Shown here in pieces: positions 45,701 through 58,203 of a stretch of 64,000 bases of DNA (its first letter is position 1; every line of letters begins with the position of its first letter). Source of the DNA: Ctenosaura bakeri. Its lineage: Eukaryota > Chordata > Lepidosauria > Squamata > Iguanidae. Location: the NCBI GenBank assembly GCA_948474755.1, contig CAOLHI010000391.1, forward strand, positions 124,001-188,000, given 5' to 3'. The translations under genes and the position numbers were made by a program. The notes beneath the pieces are model-generated. The model did no database searches. It was not told the DNA's origin and was given only the letters and a program-made list of their open reading frames with translations.

Positions 45701-46739
45701 ATGATCTCAGGTAAAACTCTGTGGGAAATTGATATTTATAAAAACTCTATGGCAGGAGCCTAACAGTTTGGAATGGACCTTTGTCTGTGGCTGTAAGGGT
45801 AAGTTAGGAGGAACAGTCACAGTACAGGCAAGGGAAGAGTTTAAGCCTGGTTGCTAAGGCAGCCCAGGACATATGCACATTATAGATGGAAGTCTTGCGG
45901 TTTCAGGTTGGGGAGAAGGAGTAAAGCTGGAGAATGGGGAGGAGGAGAAAGCAGTGTTGTATATTGTCTTTGCGCAGGTTTGGGCCCTCTGCCAGTCTGT
46001 GAGCCCCAGCAGGTGCCTAACAATGCTGACCACTGATGCTGCGCCTGGCTGAAAGCCAGTCACTTCAGATTAATTGGGCTGTGTGACTGAGCCTATCTGA
46101 AAGGAAGAGGTCACTCTGAATGCACTTGCTTTCCTTTCCTCTTCAGTTGCCATACCTACTACAACCCTCAATGCCCCGTCTCACCGGAAGTGCCTTTTCC
46201 CTTTCATCTTGTATTCTTACTAATTTAATTGAAAGATGTCATCAGAGCTTGGAAAAATTACTTTTTTGAACTACAGTATGGCCAATAACCATTCTGGCTG
46301 AGGGATTCTGGGAGCTGAAGTCCAAAACTAAATCTTCCTAGTTCTGCCTGTAGTTAAGACAAGTTGAGCTTTAGTATACCTGAACAGACTATGAATTTTT
46401 CCAAGCCAAACCAGATCTACAACCTAGATAAACAAGAGAACTTGATTTAAAGCTGAAATAGTTCTATTTACATCAGTGAGATGTGTTCAGGCTAAAATAC
46501 AGAATCTTTTAAGAAACTATATTTCAATATGAGAAACAAAATAGTAAGAACAAATGGTAGCCCTTAATGCTGGCCCAAGGGCAAACACTTTAGAAGTCTA
46601 CCCACTAGGGCAAACACTTTAGAAGTCCTGCTGCACCAGTCAGATACTAGTCTCTGCCTCAATCTGTTCTCCCACTAAAAGTGTGTTACCACACCATACA
46701 CCTCCCACTCTGCAGGATGTTATATTTTAATAATTGGAC
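45701..46739. other. Gene-free intergenic sequence
   Basis: A repeat fragment lies at 46255-46330 (tttgaactacagtatggcca, gattctgggagctgaagtcc), a hAT-like squamate repeat fragment. Two copies of agggcaaacactttagaagtc lie at 46578 and 46607. Confidence 0.5.
46578..46627. repeat. 29-bp spaced direct duplication
   Basis: The 21-base word agggcaaacactttagaagt(c) occurs twice, 29 bases apart, a recent short tandem duplication. Confidence 0.85.
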
Positions 46740-46894
46740 ATATCTTTTTTAATGTAGTTAATGTGTTTTAGGGGGTTGGTTTTAGATGGGTTGATGGGTG
46801 GGGAGGATTGGTTATGTTTTAATGCTTTTAATGTATTGAATGTATTGTTGTGGTACCGCCTCGATCCATGGGGAGAGGCGGGATATAAATAAAT

Positions 46895-46926
<32 letters not shown>
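46740..46926 (+). mobile_element. LINE 3' end with (ATC)n tail
   Basis: T-rich 3' UTR followed by gtggtaccgcctcgatccat and ggggagaggcgggatataaa taaa, the standard terminus of squamate L2/CR1-like LINEs, then a pure (ATC)n run at 46897-46925. Confidence 0.78.
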
Positions 46927-48199
46927 TATTTCATGGCTGGAACACATGTTTGAAAGTGCACTGTCTGTAATCATACCAGGTCAGGATGACCTCAGACATG
47001 ATCAGTTCATATGTTTAGAGAGGATTAGGTGGGGAAGCCCAATGCTGATGGGCTTGGGATAATCCTCTCAAAGCTATAAATTGTGTGCACTCCTGAAAAC
47101 AATAGCAGGCAAAACTGCCTAGGTGAAGCAATCAGAGACCCCTGCTGTGAGGATATCATACAGAGAGCTTCCCTATTCACACTACCTGACCAAAACGTTA
47201 ACAGATTGTCAGGACTCCCCTCAATGTTTTATCATCTAAAGTTAAGATAATCAGCCCATCCTGGACTCCTTTGTCAACCCTGTGGGAAACGCACTACCAC
47301 TTTGCTCACACACTCTCCTCCAGGGCAGGAAATAGAGTGTTTAACTCCAGCTCCAGTCCCAATAAATTGTAGTACTTGGATGCAATACGTGGTGCCCAGA
47401 CCTCTGTTCATTCATGCTACTCTCGAACATACTGTCTGAGCCACTCTGCTTTGACCCTCTGCTTCAGGATTGGTAACTCTCACCCTTTTCAACAAATTTC
47501 TCTCTATCCAACCCTTCTTGCCTCATTTTCCGGTAGCCTTGTATGGTTCTTGAGATTGTCTGATTTCTTGTGTGCTTGTTAGTTCAAAAAAAAAATTACC
47601 CTGTTTAACCTTTAACTGGATTCATCTGTGCAGTTATTACTGGTATACACAGGTGAAAAGATCCTGCTGTTACCCTCCTCTTGCAGACCTCCTTTGATCT
47701 ATAACTTCCTAAAATTCTAAGGAGATGCTGGTATTGTCGGTGGACCTCAATGTCTCCCACAAAAATAACAGCCCCTGTTTCCTCAGTCATGGAGATATAT
47801 TCTGTCTTCTTCCACTCATCATAGTGAAGGTCATGAGAAGCTCTTTGCTCTTTCATCATTGCTGCCATGTAAGCAATCTGACTGGTTACATGGTGTTTTG
47901 ATATCATAATATTTACAATCTGATTTGCATTATTGTATAGGGAATATGATATAGTGAATAGTGAAGTCACTATTTAGAAAGTTAAGCTGAGCTAGGAACT
48001 CAGTGCCAATTAACACCCACAAGCAGACACAAGAAAGTTACAATTGGAATCTTTCAGGATATTTTAAACCCATGGAGCCCTCATTTTTTTTTTAATCCCA
48101 AAACTTCAATAGGACAAAATCTAGCACAGTCTTGCCTGCAGTGGAGCCCTTCTCTAGCAAAATTCTGCCCAGCTTGTTCAATACAAAAATAATAAGGAA
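46927..48199. other. Gene-free intergenic sequence
   Basis: The minus strand has a 121-codon open frame at 47605-47970 without a recognised domain. It might be a retroelement scrap but nothing supports that. Confidence 0.45.
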
Positions 48200-48500
48200 G
48201 ACTTTGTACTATTTATTTGTTCCAAATGAGACACCCATGTTTTATGGCATTAACTGTCGCCCAAAACCTCATGATGCAGACTATTACATCTTAAAGATTT
48301 AATTATCAAACAGGAAGTGGGCTTTATTGTCATCTTTTATTTGGCAAGGAGAAAAGTTGCAGTCTGATTCATCGCTACCAATGACGTGGCAGCCCATGGT
48401 GATCAGTGTGAAGTTCTACAAATTTACCAACAAAATAAAAATGAGGTCAGATTTTGAAAGCCTGCTTGGCAAAGTAATGCATGTGAATCTTAAATGGCTA
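48200..48500. promoter_or_regulatory. Candidate conserved non-coding element (unproven)
   Basis: Repeat-free and high-complexity, with clustered motifs: gatttaattatcaaacagga and gaagtgggctttattgtcat (homeodomain/ETS-like), then ccaatgacgtggcagcc (CREB/ATF-like), then gtaatgcatgtg. No splice-bounded coding frame was found. Function is inferred from composition and position only. Confidence 0.35.
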
Positions 48501-49004
48501 ACCTGGTGAACTGAACAGGAAGATAAATTCATAGCAATTAGATGAGCTGTTCTTAGCCTTTCAGGGCCATGCTGTGATTTTTTCCCCCTAAAGCCAAAGC
48601 AATGTCAAAAACTCATCATTCTTTCCCCACTTGCATTGAGACATGAGTTGCATGGAGTTTCAGCTCTTAATGAGCACAGCTAACCTTTCTGTATCTCTCT
48701 TCCTTTCCCTTCTAACAAGAAAATGAATTCAATCCAAAGAAAACCTAAACTACTTTTAGCTGTTGTTTTGCATAATCTGGAAGTAGGCTTCTATCGAAAT
48801 GTAAAAAAAGAAGAGTGCTGTGAATGGATACAGTAAAAATATTTCCAAAAGCTTTCAAGACTGAAAATCTACCAGTTGTCCACCCTCCTCCCAAAGCCTC
48901 CTAGTAAACAGTATTGCCAAACTATGGCAGTCCTATCTTTTTCAAATGAGGTGATAAAAATTCTGCTTTTCCACCTGTTGGTGACAAATTTTTGAGAAGA
49001 TAAT
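48501..49004. other. Gene-free intergenic sequence
   Basis: AT-rich; nothing recognised before the MITE at 49005. Confidence 0.5.
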
Positions 49005-49425
49005 GGCCTTTTCTGCATGGCATTTGCCAAGCAAAAGGGTGCCTGGAGCATCACATGATTGTGAGGAGTGATCTGTATGACACACTCACAATTGTGCAAC
49101 GCTCCAGGGGCCAGCAGGCGGTGATCACGCACCTTTTCATTTTCGGCTGGAAGCCAAAAATGGTGCATGATCGCACATTGCTTCCGGGCCCCGCGCGCAC
49201 TTATCTGGCGTGCAGAGCCTCTGGAGCTGTGCCGGTCACGCTTCCTGCCCCAGCGTAGCCTGGGAAACTCCCAGGTTGCACTGCAGAACAAAGAGACGGG
49301 GCTCTTGCACTAGTAGGCAGCTCGTGCAGAGCTGACACAGCAGGGACATGAGAACCTCTCGCCGGAGGCTGCTTGCGCGATCCCCGCACCCCAGCACCGG
49401 AAAAAGATAAAGTGCGGAAAGGGCC
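49005..49425. mobile_element. 421-bp MITE (family B) with AAT target duplication
   Basis: Ends GGCCTTTTCTGCATGGC and gtgcggaaagggcc. AAT on both sides (49002-49004 and 49426-49428). The interior is shared with 29429 and 63092, including gcctctggagctgtgccggt and cacgcttcctgccccagcgt. GC- and CpG-rich. Confidence 0.92.
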
Positions 49426-49879
49426 AATATCATGCAGTACTTGTTGCAAAGTACTGTTGTAAAGTCAGTACCTAGCCCTTTAATATTAGTTATTATTGAA
49501 TATATATCCCAATATTTATCCAAGGAAATCTAGGCAACCATATAAGTTCTGTTTCCCCATTTTAGTCACACAACAACACTAGTAGGTAAGTCAGACAGTG
49601 TGTATGTGTGCACAATAACCCAAGATGGAGTTCTGGTTCTGATTTAGACCCAGATTTCCCAAATTAAGTCAAACATTTTCACAACTATGCTATAGTTTCT
49701 CTCCAATGTAATTTCTTCAACAATGTGTTATTTGGTTCCATGCCTCTACCCCAACAAGTAATTAAAATCCTGAAGAGGTAGGGATTCAATAAGTACTTTA
49801 TGCCCTGGTTTTAATCATTTATCTGGCAAGTGAATTAGTTAGGAGTTTTAGGTAATTATGTGAAAGAACAGTTAAGAGG

Positions 49880-50105
49880 GCCTAAATTCCCTAAAGGCAT
49901 CAGATTCTGTCTGATCTTAGAATCTAAGCACAGTCATGGTTAATGTTTGGATGGGTGACCGCCAATGAATACTAGGTGTTGTAGGCTACATTACAGAGGA
50001 AGGAACTGGCAAAACCACCTCCGAGTATTCCTTGCCTTAGAAAACCCTATAAAGTTCATGAGGTTACCATAAATTGACAGGATTACCATAAATTGACACA
50101 CACAG
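49880..50105 (+). mobile_element. 5S rRNA-derived SINE with tail duplication
   Basis: Head tctgtctgatcttagaatct, gtttggatgggtgaccgcc (5S-like), then gtaggctacattacagagga, cctccgagtattccttgcct and a tail. Near the end an 18-bp block, attaccataaattgaca, is repeated. The head has drifted from 5S more than the copy at 16230. Confidence 0.87.
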
Positions 50106-50198
50106 TTGTCCAAAAGGTATAAATAATTACACTAATATAAGCTTTACTTTTTAAATGCAGTGAATGAGGTTGAAGCCCACATGTTCCAGGTGACATTA

Positions 50199-50600
50199 AG
50201 GCCATTTCTGCAGTTATTTGATCCCATTGTCCTCCTTTCGTAATCCCAGCAGTGCCTTTTCAGGGAAGAAAGTGTGACAGGAATACTCCCCTCTGCACCC
50301 AACCGGCTCCCTGTGGAAGGGAGCACAAGTGACATGCATCTGCCTTTCACAGTGCAGCCGAGCTCTTTCCCATGCTGTGCTGGGGATGGAAACAATTCCA
50401 TCGCACTTCCTGCCCTTCCACATGGCCAGGAAGGACAGGAGCATTATATGATCATGGGCACTTAATAGGTTTATTTTTTTAAGCAAATATCACACACTTG
50501 TGAGGAGTTGGGTAAAGAAGGCAATGGAACCATGATGATAGACTGCTGTCATCCCATCCCCGTAGCAGGAATGTGATGCCACGTGGAACAGTTTAACAGC
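50199..50600. mobile_element. Possible one-ended GGCC-type MITE
   Basis: The left side ggccatttctgcagtt fits the GGCC family and the interior is GC-rich (cccaaccggctccctgtgga). No matching right end was found, so the limits are a guess. Confidence 0.35.
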
Positions 50601-50689
50601 GGCTTTTCTGGAGGGGACGGCGTGGATGAGGGATGGGCTGCCCTAAGCATTAGGATGTCTCAAGATCCACTGAAGATTAGAATCAGGAG

Positions 50690-50945
50690 GAAGTAATCCC
50701 TTACACTGGCTGCCAAACTTAACTCATGGTGCTGGTTATGACATTTAAAGCCCCAAACAGCCTGCAATATTGATACTGGGAGGATTGTCCCTCCCTATAA
50801 ATGCAGGACTGAGGTTTGTGCGAGAGACCCCCTTTGTGTTCCACATGCGGGAGCAATAATGTGGGATGACTTCGGGGGAGGTCTTTACTGTGCTGATGTT
50901 GTAGAGAATCTAGGCTCGGTAACTAAAACATCCCTTTGCCTCAGA
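50690..50945 (+). mobile_element. L2/CR1-like LINE relic
   Basis: cttacactggctgccaaact and ctggttatgacatttaaagc correspond to the W-L-P … ITYKAL segment near the ORF2 end, followed by RFVRETPFVFHMRE. Frameshifted and short. Confidence 0.55.
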
Positions 50946-51106
50946 TATGATCCTGGTCACCTGATATGATCCTGGCTTTGCCATATCTGTCAATTTGCAA
51001 TAGAATCTCAAATTCGATTAAATCCCTCTGTGAGAAATCTTGATGATGTGGCTATGAGCTGTTCTGGTACTGTGCTGGTAACCTTTGTGGAAGGGTGTGG
51101 TCCTAT

Positions 51107-51165
51107 GAATGTTTACTTAGCAATAAGTCCCATTTCAATGGAATTTACTCCCAAGTAAGAGTGTT
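51107..51165 (+). repeat. 'aagtcccatt…caatggaatttactcc' repeat fragment
   Basis: A well-known squamate motif, gcaataagtcccatttcaat and aatttactcccaagtaagag. Three more degenerate copies lie at 60105-60440. Family not assigned. Confidence 0.55.
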
Positions 51166-51343
51166 TAATAGTACCGACAAAATTCATATCTCACCTTGTT
51201 TCAAGATCTTAGAGAGGTATGTGTTACAAGTATATAGAAACAGAAATATATAATAAACTCCAAATAGCTTCTTTCTATCTATACACAAACTAACAAATCT
51301 TGCCAGAGACAAATAATATTTTATATTACTTCTTGTAAGTATT

Positions 51344-51536
51344 GCTGTTGTTGTGTGCCTTCAAGTAACTTCCAACTTATGGCAACCCTAAGGAGAACCT
51401 ATCACAGGGTTTTCTGGGGCTGAGAGTGTGTGACAAGGCCAAGCTCACCCAGTGGGTTTCTATGGCTGAGCAGGGAGTTGAACCCTACTTTCCAGAGTTG
51501 TAATTCAGTGCTCAAACCACTACATCACACTGGCTC
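51344..51536 (-). mobile_element. tRNA-derived SINE with perfect 13-bp target duplication
   Basis: Reads in reverse from gctgttgttgtgtgccttca (tail) through ggtttctatggctgagcagg to the head ctacatcacactggc. TCTTGTAAGTATT flanks both sides (51331-51343 and 51537-51549), a perfect 13-bp target duplication expected from LINE-driven insertion. Confidence 0.95.
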
Positions 51537-51598
51537 TCTTGTAAGTATTAGTTCTGGTAAATTTTGGAGGGCTACCTAGAAAAGCACCTCAGTGACCT

Positions 51599-51773
51599 GT
51601 TCGGCACTGGACTGCTATAGCGCGATGAATCCACTTTCAACATCCTATGGAATCCTGGAGTTTGCAGTTTCGGGAGGGGCCAGGCGGCCCCTTCCAAAAC
51701 TGCAAACCCTAGGATTCCATAGGATGTTGCAAATGGAATAATAGCGCTATAGCAGTCTAGTGTGGAAATGGCC
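51599..51773. mobile_element. About 175-bp near-perfect palindromic MITE
   Basis: Arms of about 80 bp pair from ggcactggactgctatagcg to the complement cgctatagcagtctagtgtg, with the centre ggggccaggcggcccc. The left outer GGCCATTTC is damaged. Same family as 25693. Confidence 0.9.
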
Positions 51774-54700
51774 CATGCAGAAGCATCTATGATCACCTCT
51801 ACAGTTAACTGTTCCTATGTCTAAGGGGTGTTTTTGGTTAGTTTTAGGTCATGATTAGTGTCAAATGAATGTTAAAATTAATTTTGTATTAAATACAGTC
51901 TTCATAGTAGCAATAAACAATGATCAGAAGTTTCCTAGAATTCTTTCCATAGTTATCAAAGTCAGTATCCTTACAGAACAAAGAAAACACATATTTTTGC
52001 TAGACCTTTGGGTCCAAATTGATTTCATCCAAATATGCCCATGTGCATGGCTTGAATTTGCCTTAAATTGTTTTAACTGATTTTAAACAGTTTTGTTTTA
52101 ACTTGTCATGCTGTTTAGTATATCTTTAATTTAAATTACTCTTACTGTTTCAAATTGTTTTATGCTGCCAGTCTGAAGTTATCAGATGTCACCCTGAGAT
52201 CCTTGCATACAGAGAGGATTTAAATATTTAAACAAAGAAGCAAGCAAGCAAACAGCACAGAAATTGCTTAAATAGAAAGAATAACTTGGGAACACATTGG
52301 GCTACCTATGCAATTGTAAATCAATCAAAAAAAATCATCTTTATTGTTACAGTGAAGAGAATGTTATCATTGGCTGACAAACATTTGCCACATTTTAATT
52401 CCCTACCTTCAAAACATTGTGAATCAACAGAAGCATTCAATGAAAGTAGCCACTGCAGTAATTTATGGCCAGATGTGGAAAAGAGGATGTGCTAATATAT
52501 GCAGCAGGATTCGAAGGAAAATAGAAAAGGAAAGAAAGTCACCCAGACAAATATCTTGAATGCATCCTGTTCTAGTGTCTCATTGCACCTGGCAAATCTG
52601 CAAACTAAAGCAAACAAATGGGGGAGCTAAGTTCATATTTCTGGAGCAAAGAAAATAAGGCAATTCCCCTCATCTCCCATTCTAAGTTTGCCTTATTCCA
52701 CTTTCCCAGGGATATTCCATTTTAGTTGTTACTGTCCTTCACAGTGATTGTTTAGACAGCTTGCCGAGCAATGGTATTTTTGCATTGAAAATGTCACATA
52801 AAAATGCATCTTGTGTCTATTGTTCTTGTACACAAAACTGAATAAAATGAGATACATTCCATAATTGTAACATTTAGTTCTGGCATTCACTATACGTCCT
52901 GTGTCGTCTAGGCATTTCAGCAAATATTTTTTAGTAAATATATTATCTTCCTGAAATCCTTTAGGTGCCAGGATTATTACACTAAAATTAAAAATGATAG
53001 GATCACAACCACACATGCTTGGCAATAGTTTCCAGAGTGAAATCAACAAGGTCACTTTTAAGTATATGCATTTTTGACTATAGAGCTCTGACTATAGTCA
53101 CTGTAGTGACACTTTTATGTGCTCACGTGTTAAAAACTGTCACATTTCATATTTCATCGATATCATAAACAGCGATGGTGTGTTTTATTTTAATATAATT
53201 GACCTTGTACCAAATGAACACATAAATAAGAACACAATTATCTTTTGTTTTTCCACATTTTTCAAAATGTTTTAATGTCATTTTTTGGCCAAAAATATGT
53301 AAAAAAAATTGATTGAAAAATATACATTTGGAGAAAATGTGTGCAAAAAGCATATATACTGGCAGAAAGTTCTTTCAAAAAGGGGAATGTTAGCAGAACC
53401 TGCCCACACATATATGTACTCTGTTGTGTGTGTGGACTGGGGCACCTAACAATGTACATAAATTTTCATGTGCATATTAAAAATTGCAAACCGAAGTAGA
53501 AATAGGGTGGAAGAAACTTGTGCTTGGGGGAAAAAAGTCATTATAGAAATAAAAAAATCAGATTTGTCATCCCTAATGATGAATAATCTATCTCATGGAA
53601 TTAAAATGCAATTATTTATTTCAACAGTAATTGTATAATGGTAGGATGTTTAAGGGTGAAGCACGTTTTCAGACTGAATAACAAAGTCTTCCTATCCCAT
53701 AATGACAGGCATGAGTACAGGTTTTTCTGCATTGCTGCTTATCAGCCACAACAGCTAAAAAACAGTAGAAAGGGAAAATGGAATCTGATCCTTGTCTCCT
53801 GAGGGCCAGTGGTACAACTGCCAATGGGACTAGATGGAGGCCAAAAGTATCTCCCATTTCCTTTCTGGCCACTGATAGCTGCTCCACAGGAGTATGGATG
53901 GAGTCGAGTACAGATTCATTAAACAGAGAATCGCAGAGAAAAAGTTAGTCATGATCAGAGCCAAGTAAACAATCCCAAAAGGAAAAAAAAAAGACAAGGA
54001 AACAAACTATATTGCTTCTACTTATTTGGCAATGATTAGAGTCTCCGGCATAAAATATCCACAATTTGGTCCTTAACAGATTCTAATTTTACTTTCTAGT
54101 AAGTCTTAGGAAAATTCTACTGGTTCAAAAATAATAGTCATCAAATAAATTATACCTGCAGATATAGGATAGAGTAACAAAACCATAAGGAAATGGTATC
54201 ATAGGCCTACCTACATTTTACTTCTGTGTAATGGAAATCTATAGGAAACCCATACCAAAACTATATGTGTGAACACAACCATTTCTAGCTGTTATCCTAA
54301 TGTTGCTGAAACTTGATGCATAAAAAGATAACACATATTATTTAATCAATGCTGATCAAATGATACGAAACTATGCATAGATCCATATGGAGATGCATGT
54401 ATGCATAACAAATACATGGGGTTGCAACTTCAGCCCCTACTAACAGTTTTAAATTTTACCTTAATCTTCCTAGTGGTTTTTAGACGCACTTACACTGTCA
54501 GTCTTCATGACTGTAATGTTTCTGGCAAATGCATTCCTTAAACCAGGCCAGACCTGCTAGAATATCCTGGACTGAGTGTAGATATTCCACCTCAGGTTTT
54601 CTGTTGCATATCTGGGAAAGCTAGAACAGGTGGCCTATGGGCTTAGAAGGGAAGAAAAAATGGAATAATGATGTCGGCATCTTTTAATTATCTGAAGAAC

Positions 54701-55074
54701 CTACAGTTTTACTTCTGAGAAAGTAAAGGCCTCTGAACACAATAGTGGCACCCCTTGACGGTGGATTTTGAGAAGGGATTGACCAATAGCTACATTTGGA
54801 ACCTCAAATTTGCAATTTTTGCTGTAGTATTTCAAAGTGTAGCAGGAGTACATAATGTCTGAATGAATAGATGAATGAACAGGAAAAAATCCATTCCTAT
54901 TCTGCCATTGGGCAGTTTGTGGGCCCCAAAAGGAAGTGAGGCCAGCATAAAAGCTATGAGAGCACAGCTGGCCATGGCAGAGGGTCACAGGAGTGGAACC
55001 AGCTTAAAATCTCTGATCACCCTTGTGACCTCCACTTTTCCATTTCTCACTTGACCCACCCTCTTGCCCTCTTG
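51774..55074. other. Gene-free intergenic sequence
   Basis: AT-rich with no recognisable repeat. The stretch 52270-52740 is repeat-free with high complexity (for example catttgccacattttaattc) and could be checked for conservation. No exon was recognised. Confidence 0.5.
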
Positions 55075-56077
55075 TGCTGTGTGGGCACTGGCTGATCACT
55101 TTGGGGCCACATAGGAATCCCCCCCCTTTTCTTTTATTTTGGCTTGCCTTTCATTGTATCTTGGGGAGTTTGGACATTGGTTTTGGGAGATGCTTGCAAA
55201 TAGGGGATCACTTGGCAGATAATGGGGAGAAAAGGAGCAGGAATGTGGTGAACACTCATATGCAACACATTGAGAAAGGCAGGTCTCTGGAACTGTCCTT
55301 TCTGGTTGTGGGGCCCACGGGATGGGGAAGAGACTCCTCTTGGACCTAGCATGAGGTTCAGTCTCACTTAAATGTTGCAGAACTTGGAGGAGGGATTCCT
55401 CTGGTTGGTCTTCATTCAATCAGGGAAAGCTGTGAAGCAATCCAGTATCATGAAGTGCTCTTGGGGCTCAGGTGCATCACCCAAGGGTAGGTGAGGAAGC
55501 AATATGGGGGTGACTTCCTGCTTCATCAAGTCCCACATAGGTGTCCCTCACCCTTTCACAACTATGGGTTAAAGTAGTCCTTATTTGTTCTATACTCTGT
55601 GTTTGGTCTCTTTATTTTCCAGAGTGGGTCAGCAATATGATCCAACAGTGAAAGGGATCTAAGCCCTTGCCCTCTCTGCCACACTACCTTTGCAGTATAA
55701 CAGGGATCCTCCAGATGTTTTTTTATTACAGTTCCTACAGACCCCTACTGTCATTTACCATGCTGGCTGGGTGAGCTGAAGTTCCAATGCTGGGAGCATC
55801 AAAGACTTCCTGTGCTACATTGTAGGAAATATGTGGCATCCCTACTAGCAGCCTGAAAGTGCAGGATACATGACGTGTCGCCATACAGTTTAATTTTAAG
55901 ACACACAACATTATTCAAATATAGGGATTTCTAGCAGGACTATATGTTTTGCCATGTCCAGCTTGTATGCATGTATGGACATTTGGGCCCTTTCCACACC
56001 CATGGGGACAGGGGAAGAACAGAACTGTGACGATGCTTCACCTTGTCTCAGTACTATAACAAGTTACTCATAACTTC
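55075..56077. other. Gene-free intergenic sequence
   Basis: Open frames of 91-107 codons at 55074-55419 overlap on both strands and match nothing. A fragment at 55700-55800 (gatcctccagatgttttttt, ccatgctggctgggtgagct) belongs to the squamate 'ctggctgg…' repeat. Confidence 0.5.
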
Positions 56078-56148
56078 ATAGAATCATAGACTCTTAGAGG
56101 AAGGAGGGGCCACAAGGGCCATCTAACCCAACCCTCTGGCATGCGAAT
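56078..56148 (-). mobile_element. CR1 LINE, 3' end fragment
   Basis: catagaatcatagactctta, then gggccacaagggccatctaa and cccaaccctctggcatg, as at 2011. Short. Confidence 0.85.
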
Positions 56149-56319
56149 AAACAATGGAAACACTCCTGAAAGATGCTCTTTCTGATTGGCGGGTCATGCC
56201 ACCCAAGTTTCTCTGTTCCCTATTGTGCTTGGCTGGAGTTCTGACAGTGGCTTCTGTGTGCTGGCATGGCTCTTCCCAGGATAATGTACTGTTATGAATT
56301 GTAATCCAAAGTGCAGACA

Positions 56320-56990
56320 TACCTCATTAAACAAAGCCTCTAACAAAGAAGCTCCTTTTTAAAAAGTCTTGTTACGGGAGCCCAGCCTAGCAAGCATCCC
56401 CTTTTCTTGTCTTTTTTCTAGCTGGAAGTTGGTTTTTTGAAGCATTGGCACCAGAAGGATGGTGAAGGAGGTCTGGAGAAAGATAGAATTTCAGTGTTGT
56501 GCTACAGCAGCCTGTCTGCATTAAGCAATGCAATAAAGTTTGAGCCGGAAAAGAACTGGGTTCTATGCTAGGTGATCCTACTGTGGCTATGTGTGCTTAT
56601 GTTGAGCAGGAGAGGTAAATAGCTGCTTCCAGAATCATTTACTGAGCATGTGTGAAGAGCAAAACAGAAAGAAAGGGGGAAGCAAGATTACCCTGGCTCG
56701 GCAATTACCCCGCAATACTGAAAAACTTACAGATCTATATAAGTTTTGCTACCAAAATGAAAATCATAAAATTTCGGAAGATGTTTTCAAGTAGTTTCTA
56801 AAAGATGCAATTTTTTTTGTTTACTTATGCGAGACTTACCTGACCTGGCTGTTTCATTTCATACATGTTATTATGATGTAGGGACCTATCCCAATTCTTT
56901 CCAGGTTATTTCCACCTCTGATACCAAAGTTTCTGTTAATGAAGTAAAATCCAGGAACACAGTGACTTTGTAAATGGACATATATCTCTA
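56320..56990 (+). repeat. Unclassified repeat family C, copy 2
   Basis: Aligns along its length with 39396-40150: aaagcctctaacaaagaagc, gcaatgcaataaagtttgag, accaaaatgaaaatcataaa, gacttacctgacctggctgt and attctttccaggttatttcc. Both copies are in the same orientation. Confidence 0.6.
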
Positions 56991-57846
56991 TCAGAGCTGG
57001 CTCTAGACCCAGAGTAAAACATTATATTTCGGTAACTTTGCCGAGATTCAACATTTTATGACACATAGAAAGAGCGATAATGACTGCATAAATAAAAATG
57101 AGTGCATATCTTTTAAAATATTTATTTCAACTGTGATACCATACATTACACAACAAAAATTAAATGTAAATATGCTAAGAATAATTGAGAAACATTTTTA
57201 AAAACAGAGATCATTTCCATGTATGTGATGACAATATGCAAAAAGAACTGCTTAACATTAATAATTATAATGTACATTTATTAATATTGATAGGAAAGCA
57301 ATATCATATAAAGGTGTGAATATAATCAGTGGAAAACTATATACATTTCCTAGAAAAAAAAGTAAAGTACAAAAAATAAACCCTTACAGATCAGAACCTG
57401 AGGATATTAACTTTTAAAGTTTAACCTCTGAACTTTCAAAAGATCATAAGAAGAATCTTGCCAGTTCAGATGAAAAACCCACCTAGTTCAACATTCTGTT
57501 CAGAAACTGTGGTTAACCAGCTGTCTATCAGAAGCTCTTCAATGTGACATGGATGCAACTAGGCATTCCATCCTGCATTCTCTAAATATTTATATACAGA
57601 GACACTCTACTTATGAGGTAGTAAATAATAGCTGTAGATCATCCCAACCTCCATGAATTTGCCTAATCTCTTTTGAAAGCCACCCATGTTGCAGCTATCT
57701 ACATACTATGGTGAATTCTAGAGTTTAACTATGTGCTATATGAAGAAATATTTCTTTTATATGAAGAAGTACTTCCTGAATCTCCTGTTATTCAGTTTCA
57801 GTGGATGACCCTGGATTCTAGTATCATGAGAGGCAGACAGACTTTT
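56991..57846. other. Gene-free intergenic sequence
   Basis: AT-rich; no repeat or exon recognised. Confidence 0.5.
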
Positions 57847-58032
57847 GAGCATTGGACTATGACCTTGAAGATCAGGGTTCGATTTCTGGCCATGGAAACC
57901 AACTGGGTGACCTTGGGCACCTCACACACTCTCAGCCTTTGAAAACCCTGTGATAGGTTCACTTTAGGGTCACCACAAGTTGGAAATGACTTGAAGGGAT
58001 ACTACAACAACAACAACAACAACAACAACACA
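57847..58032 (+). mobile_element. 5'-truncated SINE with perfect 10-bp target duplication
   Basis: Begins gagcattggactatgacctt, so the first part of the tRNA head is missing. It continues with cagggttcgatttctggcca, ctgggtgaccttgggcacct and the tail ggaaatgacttgaagggata plus (AAC)n. ACAGACTTTT flanks both sides (57837-57846 and 58033-58042). Confidence 0.93.
58003..58032 (+). repeat. (AAC)n SINE tail microsatellite
   Basis: About ten AAC units in the tail of the SINE before it. Confidence 0.9.
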
Positions 58033-58203
58033 ACAGACTTTTCCTAGTAGATGATCTCCATACTATGCATCATTTTATAGACCTCCAGCCAGTCTACCCT
58101 TACTCATCTTTTTTCATAGCCCTAAACCTTGTATCTTTCCTCTCAGGGCAGTTGCTCCAGTCTTTGGATCATTTTGGTCACCCTTTTATGTACTCTTGCC
58201 AGC

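Noticed and set aside
47605..47970. 121-codon minus-strand open frame
   Set aside because: Looks somewhat protein-like but matches no family I know. Kept as unassigned rather than called a gene.
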